Positions 1 to 8,491 are shown, numbered from the stretch's first letter. The stretch is 21,338 bases of DNA from Candidatus Omnitrophota bacterium (GCA_003140915.1 PLLI01000107.1:3471-24808), one strand, 5' to 3'. Made by a program: numbers and translations. The notes: generated from the letters alone by a model not told the origin.

Positions 1-3000
1 ACAACAAAGTAACATGGATTGACCAAACGGACACCAACAATAGCGATGTCTGCATGCTCGATCTGCTCGACCCCCTTAAGAACGTAAACAAGCTGACCAC
101 GGCTTACTCACAGAAATATGAACCCGCTATTTATGATAATAAGATTGCCTGGGTGGATGGGCGGAATGGCCCCACAATCGTAGATTACGATATTTATGCA
201 TACGATCTTACATCAGGTACGGAAGTCAGGGTTACCAGCTCTGCGGCCAATAACGTAAACATGAATATTTACGAAAACAAAATAGTTTGGCAAAACTATG
301 TATCCGGGAGCGCTAATGGTGAAGATATCATTATGGCACAGGTATTTTTTGTCCCGCAGATTACCGCTATTAATCCTACGGAAGCGGCGCCAGGCTCGCT
401 TATCACCATTGACGGTATTAATCTCGGAGGTACTCAAAGTGGTTTATCGGTAAAATTCGCGAACGGGGCATCCGCTGCCGTACAGAGCGTTTCTGATAAT
501 CGGATTGTTTGTACCGTTCCGCCAAGAGCGCAGGTAGGACCTGTAAAGGTAACTACCCTGGGCGGAACGAGTAACGGGATAAACGTGACCGTCTTAGGCT
601 GCACTGAGCTGCCCGTTGCACCCACATCTCTTGTTACCGTGCAGTATGCCGCGACCCAGGTAAAACTTGTGTGGCAGGATAATTCCGATATTGAAACGGC
701 ATTCAAGATAGAGCGAAGGACTGACGGAACGGACTTTAACCAGGTTGGCATCGTAGACGGTAATGTCGCTACCTATATCGACAAAGATCTTGCCCCGGGC
801 CTGACTTATTTTTATAGAGTGCGCGCATCCAATAGCGTTGGGGATTCCGGATATTCGAATACAAGTCCAACCATTGTAGATACTGCGCCAGCCGCGCCAT
901 CAATTCTCGCTGCCAGGGTTGCCTCATCAACCATGATAGTGCTTACCTGGAAGGATAATTCCAATAATGAAAAAGGTTTTACATTGGAGCGCCGACGGAA
1001 GGACTCTCCCGGGACAGTCTGGAAGTTCAACGTAGATCCAAATATGACTAGTTATGTTGATACCGTTGTTACAGGCGCAACTTTTACTTATCAGATATGT
1101 GCTTATAATGCTGCGGGGAATTCTCCTTATTCCAATACGGTCGAGGCTACAACTTATCCGCCGCCCAGTGCCCCTTCGAACCTGATCGCCACGGTTATTT
1201 CTCCGACCGATATTAGTTTTACGTGGACGGATAATTCATCCAATGAGCAAGGTTTTAAGCTGGAGCGTGGCCTTACTCAAATGGTATGGAATCAAATAGA
1301 TATACCTACCCCAAACGCTACTACCTATACAGATAGCGGCCGTACCCCTTCCACAAAATATTACTATAGGATATGCGCTTATAACACGGGTGGCTATTCC
1401 GGATATTCAAATACAGTTTCTCCCACGACTTTTGAGGGAACCCCGCCCACAACGCCGGTCGTTACCGACGATGGCATCTCTACCTTGCACCAGGATCGGC
1501 TTCATGCGTCATGGAGTTCATCTGATCCGGAATCGGGCATCGCTGAATATCAATATACTATCACCGAAGGTGCGCCCGGAGGGACGGTAATAGTCGGCTG
1601 GACCTCTGCGGGCACTAATGCTTCTGCTACCGTCACAGGTTTAAGTTTGGGAATCGGTAAAACTTATTTCGTAGGTGTAAAGGCAAAGAACGGCGTAGGG
1701 TCATGGAGCAATGTGGGATATTCGGACGGTATCGTGATCGTCGAAAATAAGCCGCCCATTATCGAGTCCCTTGACGAAAAGGCGTATTACCTATGGAACC
1801 AGAGTATCGCGCCTGGTGATACCCAGCTCTTCATGGCGGAGGTAAATCCTGCATTAGGCCAAACCTTGGAAAGTAAGGCCGTTCAGCTTACCGTAACTCC
1901 GAAGATAAGATGGCTCTCCCCGCAGTTAGAAGTTTTTGGAAACAAGATATATTATGCTTTCTGCGAAAAAGACAACGCCTTATCGTGGCACATCTGGACG
2001 GCAACCTCTGACCTAAATGGCGCAAATTTCAATGCTTGCAAGAGGACCGACGGCATTAGAAAGAGAAATTCTGAACCCAGATTGCAGATAGCGGGCAATA
2101 ATATATATTACCTCTGGATAGGCCCGGATCCGGATACAGTTTATTCTTATTATAACCAGGTATGTATAGCCAGATCCGGCATAAGCGGTGATAACTGGCA
2201 AATCCTGAATCATACGACAGACAACGTTGCCAAGTGCGCTCCGCAATTCGAGGTGACCGGCGATATGATCTATTACACCTGGTATAACGATGATTTGTTC
2301 AGCAATAATATCTACACGGCCGTATCGGATCTCGATGGACAGAACTTGCAGATCACGAAACGGACGGATATTCCGAAAGGCGCGTTCTATCCGGATATGA
2401 AAGCGATCGGCACCGATAGCTACTACATATGGTATCAATACGATGCGTCATCCAATCCGGAACTGTGTACGGCCAAATTGGACGTGACTACGGGAGCCTG
2501 GCAGGCTGTAAATCAGCGCACCATAGACTATAGCAGTACTGTATTGGAAGTTACCAGCGACACAACGATTAACGGCGGCACGCATTATTATAAAGGAATA
2601 AACATAAGCCCTGGCGTTAAGTTGACTATCGATGGCGGCGCGATAGTATATGTCGATGGCCCGATCGATTCACAAAGCAATGTCGAAATTAAATCAGGAG
2701 AACTCACAACTGCCAGCATCGTCACCGATACTTTGACGCTAGGCGCCGGCACTACGCTAACGATCGCAGCGATCGGTTCGATACCGTCAGCCGATTCGAC
2801 CTTTATCAATCCACAGCTGCAGGTTCAGGACAGTAAGATTTACTATGTCTGGACTGAACGCGATTCTCAGGATAAAGAGCAGATATGGACAGCAATATCC
2901 GATCTGGACGGGACAAACTGGCTCGCTACGCAATGCACTACCACACCTTATGCCAAATATTATCCGCAGTTGCAGATAGATGGCAAAAAGATATATTACG

Positions 3001-3395
3001 CGTGGCAGGAATCCGACCCATCAGGCTATACGCAGATATGGACAGCCGTATCAGCTCTTGACGGCTCGAACTGGGTCAGCTCACAGCAGACTACCACCCC
3101 CTGCAATAAAGATCGGCCCCAATTTCAGGTGGTGAACGATAAGACGATTGCAGCGGGTAGCCTCCTTGAGTTTACGATAACGGCCTCTGACCCCAACGAT
3201 GAGACTCTGGAACTTACAGTACAGAATAAACCCGCGAGCGCGACCTTTATAGATAATGGTAATAATACCGCAACCTTCAGCTGGACACCCGATACGCTCG
3301 GGATAGGCGCTCATCAAATTACCTTCACAGCCAAAGACGGCGGAAATTTGACAGATACGAGAACGCTCACGATAACGGTTATTCCCGCCGCATAA
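1..3395 (+). CDS. Giant multidomain extracellular protein, 5' end missing
   Basis: The reading frame is already open at the window edge (bases 3-53 encode a repeat unit resembling later ones), so the true start lies upstream. Residues below are counted from the ATG at base 54. Residues 20-97 hold TolB-like propeller repeats (NKIAW, NKIVW). Residues 100-180 are an IPT/TIG domain. Three FN3 domains lie at about 188-275, 279-367 and 371-459, each with a W-x-DNS core and a GYSNT or PYSNT end. A fourth, divergent FN3-like domain is at 465-563. Residues 571-1020 hold seven repeats of the type IYYxW...IWTAxSDLDGxNW, interrupted at about 824-915 by a beta-solenoid-like stretch. Residues 1025-1110 are a terminal Ig/cadherin-like domain. 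No membrane anchor or sorting signal is seen at the C-terminus. Such mosaics are usually secreted or surface adhesion or binding proteins; the ligand cannot be told. No catalytic motif was found. Confidence 0.85.
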   Translation, partial: NKVTWIDQTDTNNSDVCMLDLLDPLKNVNKLTTAYSQKYEPAIYDNKIAWVDGRNGPTIVDYDIYAYDLTSGTEVRVTSSAANNVNMNIYENKIVWQNYVSGSANGEDIIMAQVFFVPQITAINPTEAAPGSLITIDGINLGGTQSGLSVKFANGASAAVQSVSDNRIVCTVPPRAQVGPVKVTTLGGTSNGINVTVLGCTELPVAPTSLVTVQYAATQVKLVWQDNSDIETAFKIERRTDGTDFNQVGIVDGNVATYIDKDLAPGLTYFYRVRASNSVGDSGYSNTSPTIVDTAPAAPSILAARVASSTMIVLTWKDNSNNEKGFTLERRRKDSPGTVWKFNVDPNMTSYVDTVVTGATFTYQICAYNAAGNSPYSNTVEATTYPPPSAPSNLIATVISPTDISFTWTDNSSNEQGFKLERGLTQMVWNQIDIPTPNATTYTDSGRTPSTKYYYRICAYNTGGYSGYSNTVSPTTFEGTPPTTPVVTDDGISTLHQDRLHASWSSSDPESGIAEYQYTITEGAPGGTVIVGWTSAGTNASATVTGLSLGIGKTYFVGVKAKNGVGSWSNVGYSDGIVIVENKPPIIESLDEKAYYLWNQSIAPGDTQLFMAEVNPALGQTLESKAVQLTVTPKIRWLSPQLEVFGNKIYYAFCEKDNALSWHIWTATSDLNGANFNACKRTDGIRKRNSEPRLQIAGNNIYYLWIGPDPDTVYSYYNQVCIARSGISGDNWQILNHTTDNVAKCAPQFEVTGDMIYYTWYNDDLFSNNIYTAVSDLDGQNLQITKRTDIPKGAFYPDMKAIGTDSYYIWYQYDASSNPELCTAKLDVTTGAWQAVNQRTIDYSSTVLEVTSDTTINGGTHYYKGINISPGVKLTIDGGAIVYVDGPIDSQSNVEIKSGELTTASIVTDTLTLGAGTTLTIAAIGSIPSADSTFINPQLQVQDSKIYYVWTERDSQDKEQIWTAISDLDGTNWLATQCTTTPYAKYYPQLQIDGKKIYYAWQESDPSGYTQIWTAVSALDGSNWVSSQQTTTPCNKDRPQFQVVNDKTIAAGSLLEFTITASDPNDETLELTVQNKPASATFIDNGNNTATFSWTPDTLGIGAHQITFTAKDGGNLTDTRTLTITVIPAA

Positions 3396-3401
3396 ACTCT
3401 C

Positions 3402-3430
3402 TGGTTATTTTTTATTCCGCAGTGTATAAT
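3402..3430 (+). promoter_or_regulatory. Promoter of the hydrolase-glp operon, probably giving a leaderless mRNA
   Basis: A consensus -10 hexamer TATAAT lies at 3425-3430, with a weak -35 (TGGTTA, 3402-3407) 17 bp upstream. The ATG of the hydrolase begins at 3438, only 7 bases after the -10 box, about where transcription would start. No Shine-Dalgarno sequence fits in the gap. The 42-base space after the preceding stop contains a T-rich run (3405-3414) but no clear hairpin, so read-through from the giant gene is possible. Confidence 0.55.
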
Positions 3431-3437
3431 TATAGTA

Positions 3438-4211
3438 ATGTCATCCGTAAAAGATGGACGAGCCGTTTTTTTATTGGTCCACGGACTCGGCGCTCATGCC
3501 GGAAGATGGGAGGCGCTGACCGATTTTTTCCGGGAGAGAGGCATATCGTCTTACGCGGTCGAACTGAGGGACTTTGACCGTCACCCCGCCGGACATGGAA
3601 GTTTCCGTGATCATTATAAAAAGATAGAGCGTCTTTACGACGCGGCCGCAAGAGATAACCCCGGAAAGAAGATATTCCTCATCGGTGAAAGCATGGGCGC
3701 CCTCATCGCTTTTCTTTTTACGGCGTCCCGGCCTGCTTTATTTAACGGCCTCGTATGCATATCGCCGGCGTTTGCGAATAGGTACAAGCCTGCATTTTTA
3801 GATTCTGTCAAAATGGCCCTGCCATTATTTTATAATCCGGAAAAAGAATTTAAACTGCCGTTCGACTCGTCCATGTGCACGCGCGATGCCTATTACCGGA
3901 AGAAACTGGACGAAGACCCCAGGGAGTACCGTTCTGTTTCATCGAGAGTTATCCTGGAGATACTGATGGCCCAGGCCCGCGCCAGATTTGTGCGGGGGCA
4001 AATCGCGATCCCGGTTCTTTTTCTCCTCGCAGGGGAGGATAAATTGGTGGATCCTGCTGCGTCGAAAAAAATATTTACTGCCCTTGCCGTTAAAGACAAA
4101 ACGCTCATGGAATTTCCAGGGATGTATCATTCGCTTTCGATAGAGATTGGTAAGGAAAAAGTGTTTGAAGAGATACTGAAATGGGTCGAGAAGAGGATAG
4201 GAGGCGCATGA
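3438..4211 (+). CDS. Alpha/beta hydrolase, monoacylglycerol lipase-like
   Basis: This 257-aa protein has the serine hydrolase core of the lysophospholipase/monoacylglycerol lipase group. It carries an HG oxyanion motif (LLVHGLG, 12-18), the nucleophile elbow GESMG with Ser85, an acidic residue in AGEDKLVDP (Asp201, or Asp205) and the catalytic His231 in MYHS. Residues 51-55 (AGHGS) match the loop typical of monoacylglycerol lipases. No signal peptide is seen, so it should be cytoplasmic. Its TGA overlaps the glpK ATG as ATGA. Its place at the head of a glycerol operon suggests it releases glycerol from acylglycerols, but the substrate is inferred. A carboxylesterase of other specificity is the main alternative. 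Confidence 0.85.
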   Translation: MSSVKDGRAVFLLVHGLGAHAGRWEALTDFFRERGISSYAVELRDFDRHPAGHGSFRDHYKKIERLYDAAARDNPGKKIFLIGESMGALIAFLFTASRPALFNGLVCISPAFANRYKPAFLDSVKMALPLFYNPEKEFKLPFDSSMCTRDAYYRKKLDEDPREYRSVSSRVILEILMAQARARFVRGQIAIPVLFLLAGEDKLVDPAASKKIFTALAVKDKTLMEFPGMYHSLSIEIGKEKVFEEILKWVEKRIGGA

Positions 4212-5689
4212 GGTATATACTCGCGATAGACCAGGGGACGACAGGAAGCCGCGCAGTAGTCTACGACAAAAACGGAAGAAAGATAGTTTCCGCATACCGT
4301 GAATTTCCGCAAGCCTTTCCCAGACCCGGCTGGGTGGAACATGACCCGCAGGATCTGTGGAATAGCGTCAACGATTCGGTCCAGAAGGTGCTCGGTAAAG
4401 TGCCACCGGCATCGATAGCGGCGATCGGCATTACCAACCAGCGCGAGACGACGATAATGTGGGATGCCCGAACGGGAAGGCCGGTCCATAATGCGATAGT
4501 CTGGCAGTGCAGGAGGACGGCCGGCCGGTGCGATGAGCTTAAAAAGACTAAAGGCGCTTCGGGATTCTTCAGGCAGCGGACGGGCCTGCCGATAGACGCC
4601 TATTTTTCCGCCACAAAGATCGAGTGGATGCTCAAGAACGTGCCCGGCATCAGGGCGAGAGCGAAAAGAGGAGAGATATGTTTCGGTACTACCGATTCAT
4701 GGATCCTGTGGAAACTGACAGGCGGCCAAGTTCATGCGACGGATTACACGAATGCCTCACGGACAATGTGTTTTAACATCGCCCGCCTCGAATGGGACGA
4801 CGCGATACTTAAAAATTTCAGGATCCCGAAAGATATATTGCCCGCGGTCAAAAGATCGTCGGGGATATTCGGCCACACGGTAAAGATCGGGCGCCTGCCG
4901 GCAGGCGTTCCCATATCAGGGGTCGCGGGCGACCAGCAGGCCGCGCTCTTCGGCCAGGCCTGTTTTGAGCCGGGCACCATGAAGAATACGTACGGCACGG
5001 GATGTTTCGTGCTTTTAAATATGGGGAATAAGAAACTCGTATCGAAATACGGGCTCATTACGACGTTAGGCTGCGGCGCTCATGGCGAACCGGTATATGT
5101 GCTGGAAGGTGCGATATTTATCGGCGGTGCGGCCATACAGTGGCTGCGTGATGAACTGAGGCTGCTTAAAAGCGCTTCGCGATCCGAGGCGATGGCGAAA
5201 ACCGTTCCGGACAATGCCGGGGTCTATTTCGTACCCGCGCTCGTCGGGCTCGGTGCGCCTTACTGGGATCAGAACGCGCGCGGCGCCATATTCGGCATCA
5301 CGAGGGGCACACGCTCAAATCACCTCGTCAGGGCGGCGCTGGAAGCGATGTGCTATCAGACGAAAGACGTTCTGGAAGCGATGCAGAAGGACTCTGGATT
5401 GAAGATAAAGAGCCTTAAGGTCGACGGCGGCGCGGCCGCAAACGATTTTCTATGCCAGTTCCAGGCGGATATCCTCGGCATAGATGTAATAAGGCCCAAG
5501 GTCATAGAGATCACTTCCCTCGGTGCGGCTTATCTCGCCGGGCTTGCCGTAGGTTACTGGAAGAACGCCGCCGAAATAAAGAGATGCTGGATGGCCGACA
5601 AAATATTCAAGCCGAAAATGGCGCAGAAGACCGCTCTCAAGCTCTATGAAGGCTGGCACGAGGCGGTCCGGAGAACTCTTACTAAATGA
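4208..5689 (+). CDS. glpK: Glycerol kinase
   Basis: This FGGY-family ATP:glycerol 3-phosphotransferase makes sn-glycerol 3-phosphate in the cytoplasm. The start at 4208 is chosen because it gives the family N-terminus MRYILAIDQGTTGS, follows an AGGAGG (4199-4204) and overlaps the hydrolase stop; an in-frame ATG at 4181 would add nine residues foreign to the family. The 493 aa are close to the 502 of the E. coli enzyme. Glycerol-binding residues are visible as Arg79-Glu80 (NQRE), Tyr132 and Asp242-Gln243 (GDQQAALFGQ). The phosphate loop YGTGCFVL (262-269) and the FGGY signature GAAYLAGLAVGYW (439-451) are intact. By eye, the loop binding fructose-1,6-bisphosphate in E. coli GlpK is not conserved (Arg236 aligns with Gly), so that allosteric control is probably absent. 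No glycerol facilitator gene is in the window. Confidence 0.97.
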   Translation: MRYILAIDQGTTGSRAVVYDKNGRKIVSAYREFPQAFPRPGWVEHDPQDLWNSVNDSVQKVLGKVPPASIAAIGITNQRETTIMWDARTGRPVHNAIVWQCRRTAGRCDELKKTKGASGFFRQRTGLPIDAYFSATKIEWMLKNVPGIRARAKRGEICFGTTDSWILWKLTGGQVHATDYTNASRTMCFNIARLEWDDAILKNFRIPKDILPAVKRSSGIFGHTVKIGRLPAGVPISGVAGDQQAALFGQACFEPGTMKNTYGTGCFVLLNMGNKKLVSKYGLITTLGCGAHGEPVYVLEGAIFIGGAAIQWLRDELRLLKSASRSEAMAKTVPDNAGVYFVPALVGLGAPYWDQNARGAIFGITRGTRSNHLVRAALEAMCYQTKDVLEAMQKDSGLKIKSLKVDGGAAANDFLCQFQADILGIDVIRPKVIEITSLGAAYLAGLAVGYWKNAAEIKRCWMADKIFKPKMAQKTALKLYEGWHEAVRRTLTK

Positions 5690-7119
5690 CCAGATATGAC
5701 GTTGCGATAATAGGCGGCGGAGTCGTCGGCACGGCGATAGGGCGCGAGCTCTCGCGCTATAAATTACGCATTGCGATCCTCGAGAAAGAAGTGGAGCTTG
5801 CCTTCGGCGTCTCGAAGTCCAATAGCGGTATTATCCATCCGGGAACGCAGCACTCTCCCGGTTCGCTCAAAGGACGGCTCTGCGTTGAGGGCAACCTGTT
5901 GACCAGGAAGCTGGCCAGAGAGCTTTCCATCGATTTTAAAGAAGTCGGCGAGCTCATCGTTGCCTTCAATGAAGATGAATATAAACGTCTGTTGAAATTG
6001 GAAAAAGACGCCCGGGCGCTGGTAGTCCCGGGCTTGCGGATAGTGGACAGGGCCTGGCTCAAGAAGAATGAACCGAACCTGTCGAACGAAGCCATGGCCG
6101 CCCTTTATGCTCCGACGGCGGGAATAATCAGCCCGTACCGCTGGGTCTACGACTTCGCCGAAAATGCCGTTAGGAACGGTGTCGAGATCCATGCTGAAAC
6201 AAAAGTTGAAAATATTTTATTCAAAAAACCGGATTTCGAGATAATCTCTTCCAGGGATAATTTCCTCGCACGGTATGTGATAAACGCGGCGGGATTATAC
6301 GCCGATGAAATATCCGCGATGGCCGGTGTGAATAATTTCAAGATACGTCCGCGTAAAGGCGAAGAGTTCCTGCTGGACAAAAAGAAGGAGGATTTAACAA
6401 GGCATCTTTTGTTCCCACTGCCGTCTAAAACATCCAAGGGGATCCTGGTGACGAGGACTTCCGACGGCAACCCGATGATAGGTCCGACAGCCGAGGAGAT
6501 CGAAGATAAAGAAGATCTGTCCACGACCGAGGACGGCCTCAAAAAAGTTCTCGAAGGCGCGAAGAGGCTGGTCCCTTCCATAAATGCGAATGACATCATC
6601 GCGTATTTTGCCGGATTGAGGCCGACGGCAGGGGACGATTTTATAATCCGCCATGAAGATAAAGTGCCCGGCTTTCTAAACGTGGCAGGGATACAATCTC
6701 CGGGGCTGACAGCCGCGCCCGCGATAGCCCTCATGATAGTAGAGATACTCAAGAATAACGGCCTCGAGATGAAGAAGAAGCTCGTTTTTCATAAACACCG
6801 TAAAAAAGAATTTCATCTATTCGCGATCGTGCCTGAAAAGGCGAAGGGCCTTATACAAAAAGACGCTTCATATGGTGACATAGTCTGCAGGTGCGAGATG
6901 GTCTCTGCCAAGGAAGTGCGCGAGGCGATAGCGCGGGGAGCAAAGACGATGGATGGGATAAAATTCAGGACCCGTGCCCAGGCTGGCAGGTGCCACGGCA
7001 GTTTCTGCACTCCGAGGCTCATGAAGCTGCTCTCTGAGGAGGCGCGGATGCCGCTTGCCGGAGTGACGAAGCGGGGCCCAGGCTCAGAGATAGTCAAAAA
7101 GGAGAGAGCGCGTGGTTAA
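5686..7119 (+). CDS. glpA: Glycerol-3-phosphate dehydrogenase-type flavoprotein with C-terminal [2Fe-2S] domain
   Basis: This 477-aa protein has an N-terminal FAD Rossmann motif (VAIIGGGVVG, 6-15) and a DAO-family fold through about residue 355. The typical end motif is FLNVAGIQSPGLTAAPA (330-346). The C-terminal 80 residues form a BFD-like [2Fe-2S] domain with Cys401, Cys403, Cys436 and Cys441 in C-x-C...C-x4-C spacing. This is the architecture of GlpA-type enzymes that oxidise glycerol 3-phosphate to dihydroxyacetone phosphate. It overlaps glpK by ATGA and the next gene by 8 bases, indicating translational coupling. L-2-hydroxyglutarate oxidase-like activity is the main alternative within the fold, but the glpK neighbour favours glycerol 3-phosphate. 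No membrane segment is seen. Confidence 0.9.
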   Translation: MTRYDVAIIGGGVVGTAIGRELSRYKLRIAILEKEVELAFGVSKSNSGIIHPGTQHSPGSLKGRLCVEGNLLTRKLARELSIDFKEVGELIVAFNEDEYKRLLKLEKDARALVVPGLRIVDRAWLKKNEPNLSNEAMAALYAPTAGIISPYRWVYDFAENAVRNGVEIHAETKVENILFKKPDFEIISSRDNFLARYVINAAGLYADEISAMAGVNNFKIRPRKGEEFLLDKKKEDLTRHLLFPLPSKTSKGILVTRTSDGNPMIGPTAEEIEDKEDLSTTEDGLKKVLEGAKRLVPSINANDIIAYFAGLRPTAGDDFIIRHEDKVPGFLNVAGIQSPGLTAAPAIALMIVEILKNNGLEMKKKLVFHKHRKKEFHLFAIVPEKAKGLIQKDASYGDIVCRCEMVSAKEVREAIARGAKTMDGIKFRTRAQAGRCHGSFCTPRLMKLLSEEARMPLAGVTKRGPGSEIVKKERARG

Positions 7120-8056
7120 GCGGGATCTTGTAGTGGTCGGCGGCGGCCCGGCAGGCATGGCAGCGGTGATCGCCGCGCATGAGAACGGCATAAGGGATAT
7201 CCTGCTCATCGAGCGGGATCAGTACCTCGGCGGGCTCCTGAACCAGTGTATACATACCGGGTTCGGCCTCGACTATTTTGGCGAGCTCCTGACCGGCCCC
7301 GAATACGCCGATAGATTCATAAAGAAGATAAGGGCCATACCCGATATAGAAGTGAGCACGAGGTCGTTCGCAGTGCGCCTGACAGGCGATAGGACGCTCA
7401 CGTATCTGAAGCCCGGCGGAATTTTCACGGTCCGTCCGAAGGCTTTGATCATGGCAACCGGCTGCCGCGAGAGGACGCGCGAGATGATCCACATCCCCGG
7501 CACAAGACCGGCCGGTATATTCTCCGCAGGGCTGGCGCAAAGACTGATAAATATCGAGGGGTTATTGCCGGGCAAAGAAGCAGTGATAATAGGCTCCGGC
7601 GACATAGGGCTAATCATGGCGCGGCGTTTCATCCTGGAGGGTGCGAAAGTCAAAGCGATAGTCGAGATACAGGCCAAGACCCGGGGCCTGACACGCAACG
7701 TTGTCCAGTGCGTTGAGGATTTTGGCATACCTATATACTTTAATCACAAGGTATTGAAAATATACGGTAAAAACAGGGTCGAGAAAGTGACCGTAGCCGA
7801 AGTAGATGAAGGGATGAATGAAATTGCCGGCACCCGGACAACGATAGAATGCGACACGGTCCTCGTCTCGGTCGGGCTGATCCCCGAAAACGAATTGATC
7901 GAGATGGCCGGCGTTCCTATTGACAAAGGTATGGATTCAGGCATATTCGTGTGCGGCAATTCCTTCAAAGTCTATGATTACGTTGATTCTGTTACCTCCG
8001 ACAGCGAAAAGGCAGGGAAACTTGCCGCGGAATATATTAAGAGCGCCGTTTCCTGA
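7112..8056 (+). CDS. GlpB-like FAD/NAD(P)-dependent oxidoreductase
   Basis: The gene starts at GTG 7112, inside the end of glpA, behind AAGGAGAG. The 314-aa product belongs to the pyridine-nucleotide-disulfide oxidoreductase-like flavoproteins that accompany GlpA-type dehydrogenases (related to HcnB and sarcosine oxidase alpha subunits). The FAD motif is VVGGGPAG (8-15), a second dinucleotide motif IIGSGDIG (159-166) should bind NAD(P), and ATG near 115-117 and VSVGLIPEN (252-260) are typical of the fold. The CXXC redox disulfide of thioredoxin reductase is not present. It probably takes electrons from GlpA; whether these pass to NAD+ or to another carrier cannot be told. The stop codon lies inside the left arm of a perfect palindrome. 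Confidence 0.85.
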   Translation: MVKRDLVVVGGGPAGMAAVIAAHENGIRDILLIERDQYLGGLLNQCIHTGFGLDYFGELLTGPEYADRFIKKIRAIPDIEVSTRSFAVRLTGDRTLTYLKPGGIFTVRPKALIMATGCRERTREMIHIPGTRPAGIFSAGLAQRLINIEGLLPGKEAVIIGSGDIGLIMARRFILEGAKVKAIVEIQAKTRGLTRNVVQCVEDFGIPIYFNHKVLKIYGKNRVEKVTVAEVDEGMNEIAGTRTTIECDTVLVSVGLIPENELIEMAGVPIDKGMDSGIFVCGNSFKVYDYVDSVTSDSEKAGKLAAEYIKSAVS

Positions 8057-8105
8057 CCCGGACAGTAAATAAGAGCTTGACCGGTATTTACTGTCCGGGT
8101 CAGGA
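8051..8105. repeat. Perfect 21-bp inverted repeat between glpB-like and DUF1667 genes
   Basis: Bases 8051-8071 and 8085-8105 are exact reverse complements, separated by a 13-base loop. The arms carry GACCCGGACAGTAAATA and its complement. The left arm contains the stop codon of the upstream gene; the right arm ends one base before the Shine-Dalgarno (AAAGGAAG, 8107-8114) of the next gene. No T-run follows, so it is not a classic terminator. The GGACAGTAAAT core recalls dispersed REP-like palindromes, which could be tested by counting copies in the genome. It may also stabilise the upstream message or limit translation of the downstream gene. Confidence 0.9.
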
Positions 8106-8117
8106 CAAAGGAAGCAA

Positions 8118-8489
8118 ATGATAAAGAAGATGACTTGCATAGAATGCCCGAAGGGTTGCACTCTCTCGGTGGATATCGAGAACTGCAAGGTCGCGAAAGT
8201 GGACGGCGCAAAATGCCCGAAGGGCACAGCGTATGCCGTTTCCGAGGCGGAGAGCCCGGTCAGAATATTCACCGCTACGGTAATGGCGGATGGGCTAAAT
8301 CTGAAACTCGTCCCTGTGCGGACGGATAAACCGATACCGAAGAGGGATATCTTCAAGGCGGCCGAAGAGACGGGACGGATGCGGATAAAGGCGCCTCTAG
8401 AGGCGGGGGATACTATCATCGAGAATTTTCTCGGCCTCGGAGTGAAATTAGTGGCGACGAGAGAGGCAACGCGCTTGACAGGGAGGTGA
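8118..8489 (+). CDS. DUF1667 cysteine-rich protein of the glycerol-3-phosphate oxidation cluster
   Basis: The 123-aa cytoplasmic protein matches the DUF1667 family, whose genes sit next to glpA/glpB-type flavoprotein genes in anaerobes such as clostridia and Thermotogae. Its N-terminus has five cysteines: Cys7, Cys10 and Cys14 in CIECPKGC, Cys23, and Cys33 in KCPKG. This pattern suggests metal or Fe-S binding. Residues 46-74 ([10 protein letters not shown] and following) and VRTDKPIPK (77-85) are the conserved family middle. The role is not established; an electron carrier between the flavoproteins and an acceptor would fit the context. The stop at 8487-8489 lies just before the next start. 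Confidence 0.85.
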   Translation: MIKKMTCIECPKGCTLSVDIENCKVAKVDGAKCPKGTAYAVSEAESPVRIFTATVMADGLNLKLVPVRTDKPIPKRDIFKAAEETGRMRIKAPLEAGDTIIENFLGLGVKLVATREATRLTGR

Positions 8490-8491
8490 TC

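Noticed and set aside
2013..2438. A 141-codon minus-strand frame inside the giant gene
   Set aside because: It mirrors the repeated domains of the plus-strand protein, which has clear domain structure.
4181..4207. Longer glycerol kinase start at ATG 4181
   Set aside because: The extra nine residues are charged and foreign to the family; AGGAGG and the ATGA overlap support 4208.
6147..6752. A 201-codon open frame on the minus strand inside glpA
   Set aside because: It is opposite a conserved flavoprotein, with Ser/Pro-rich composition typical of antisense frames and no recognisable motif.
8051..8105. Palindrome as an intrinsic terminator
   Set aside because: No T-run follows on either strand and the DUF1667 ribosome binding site starts two bases later.
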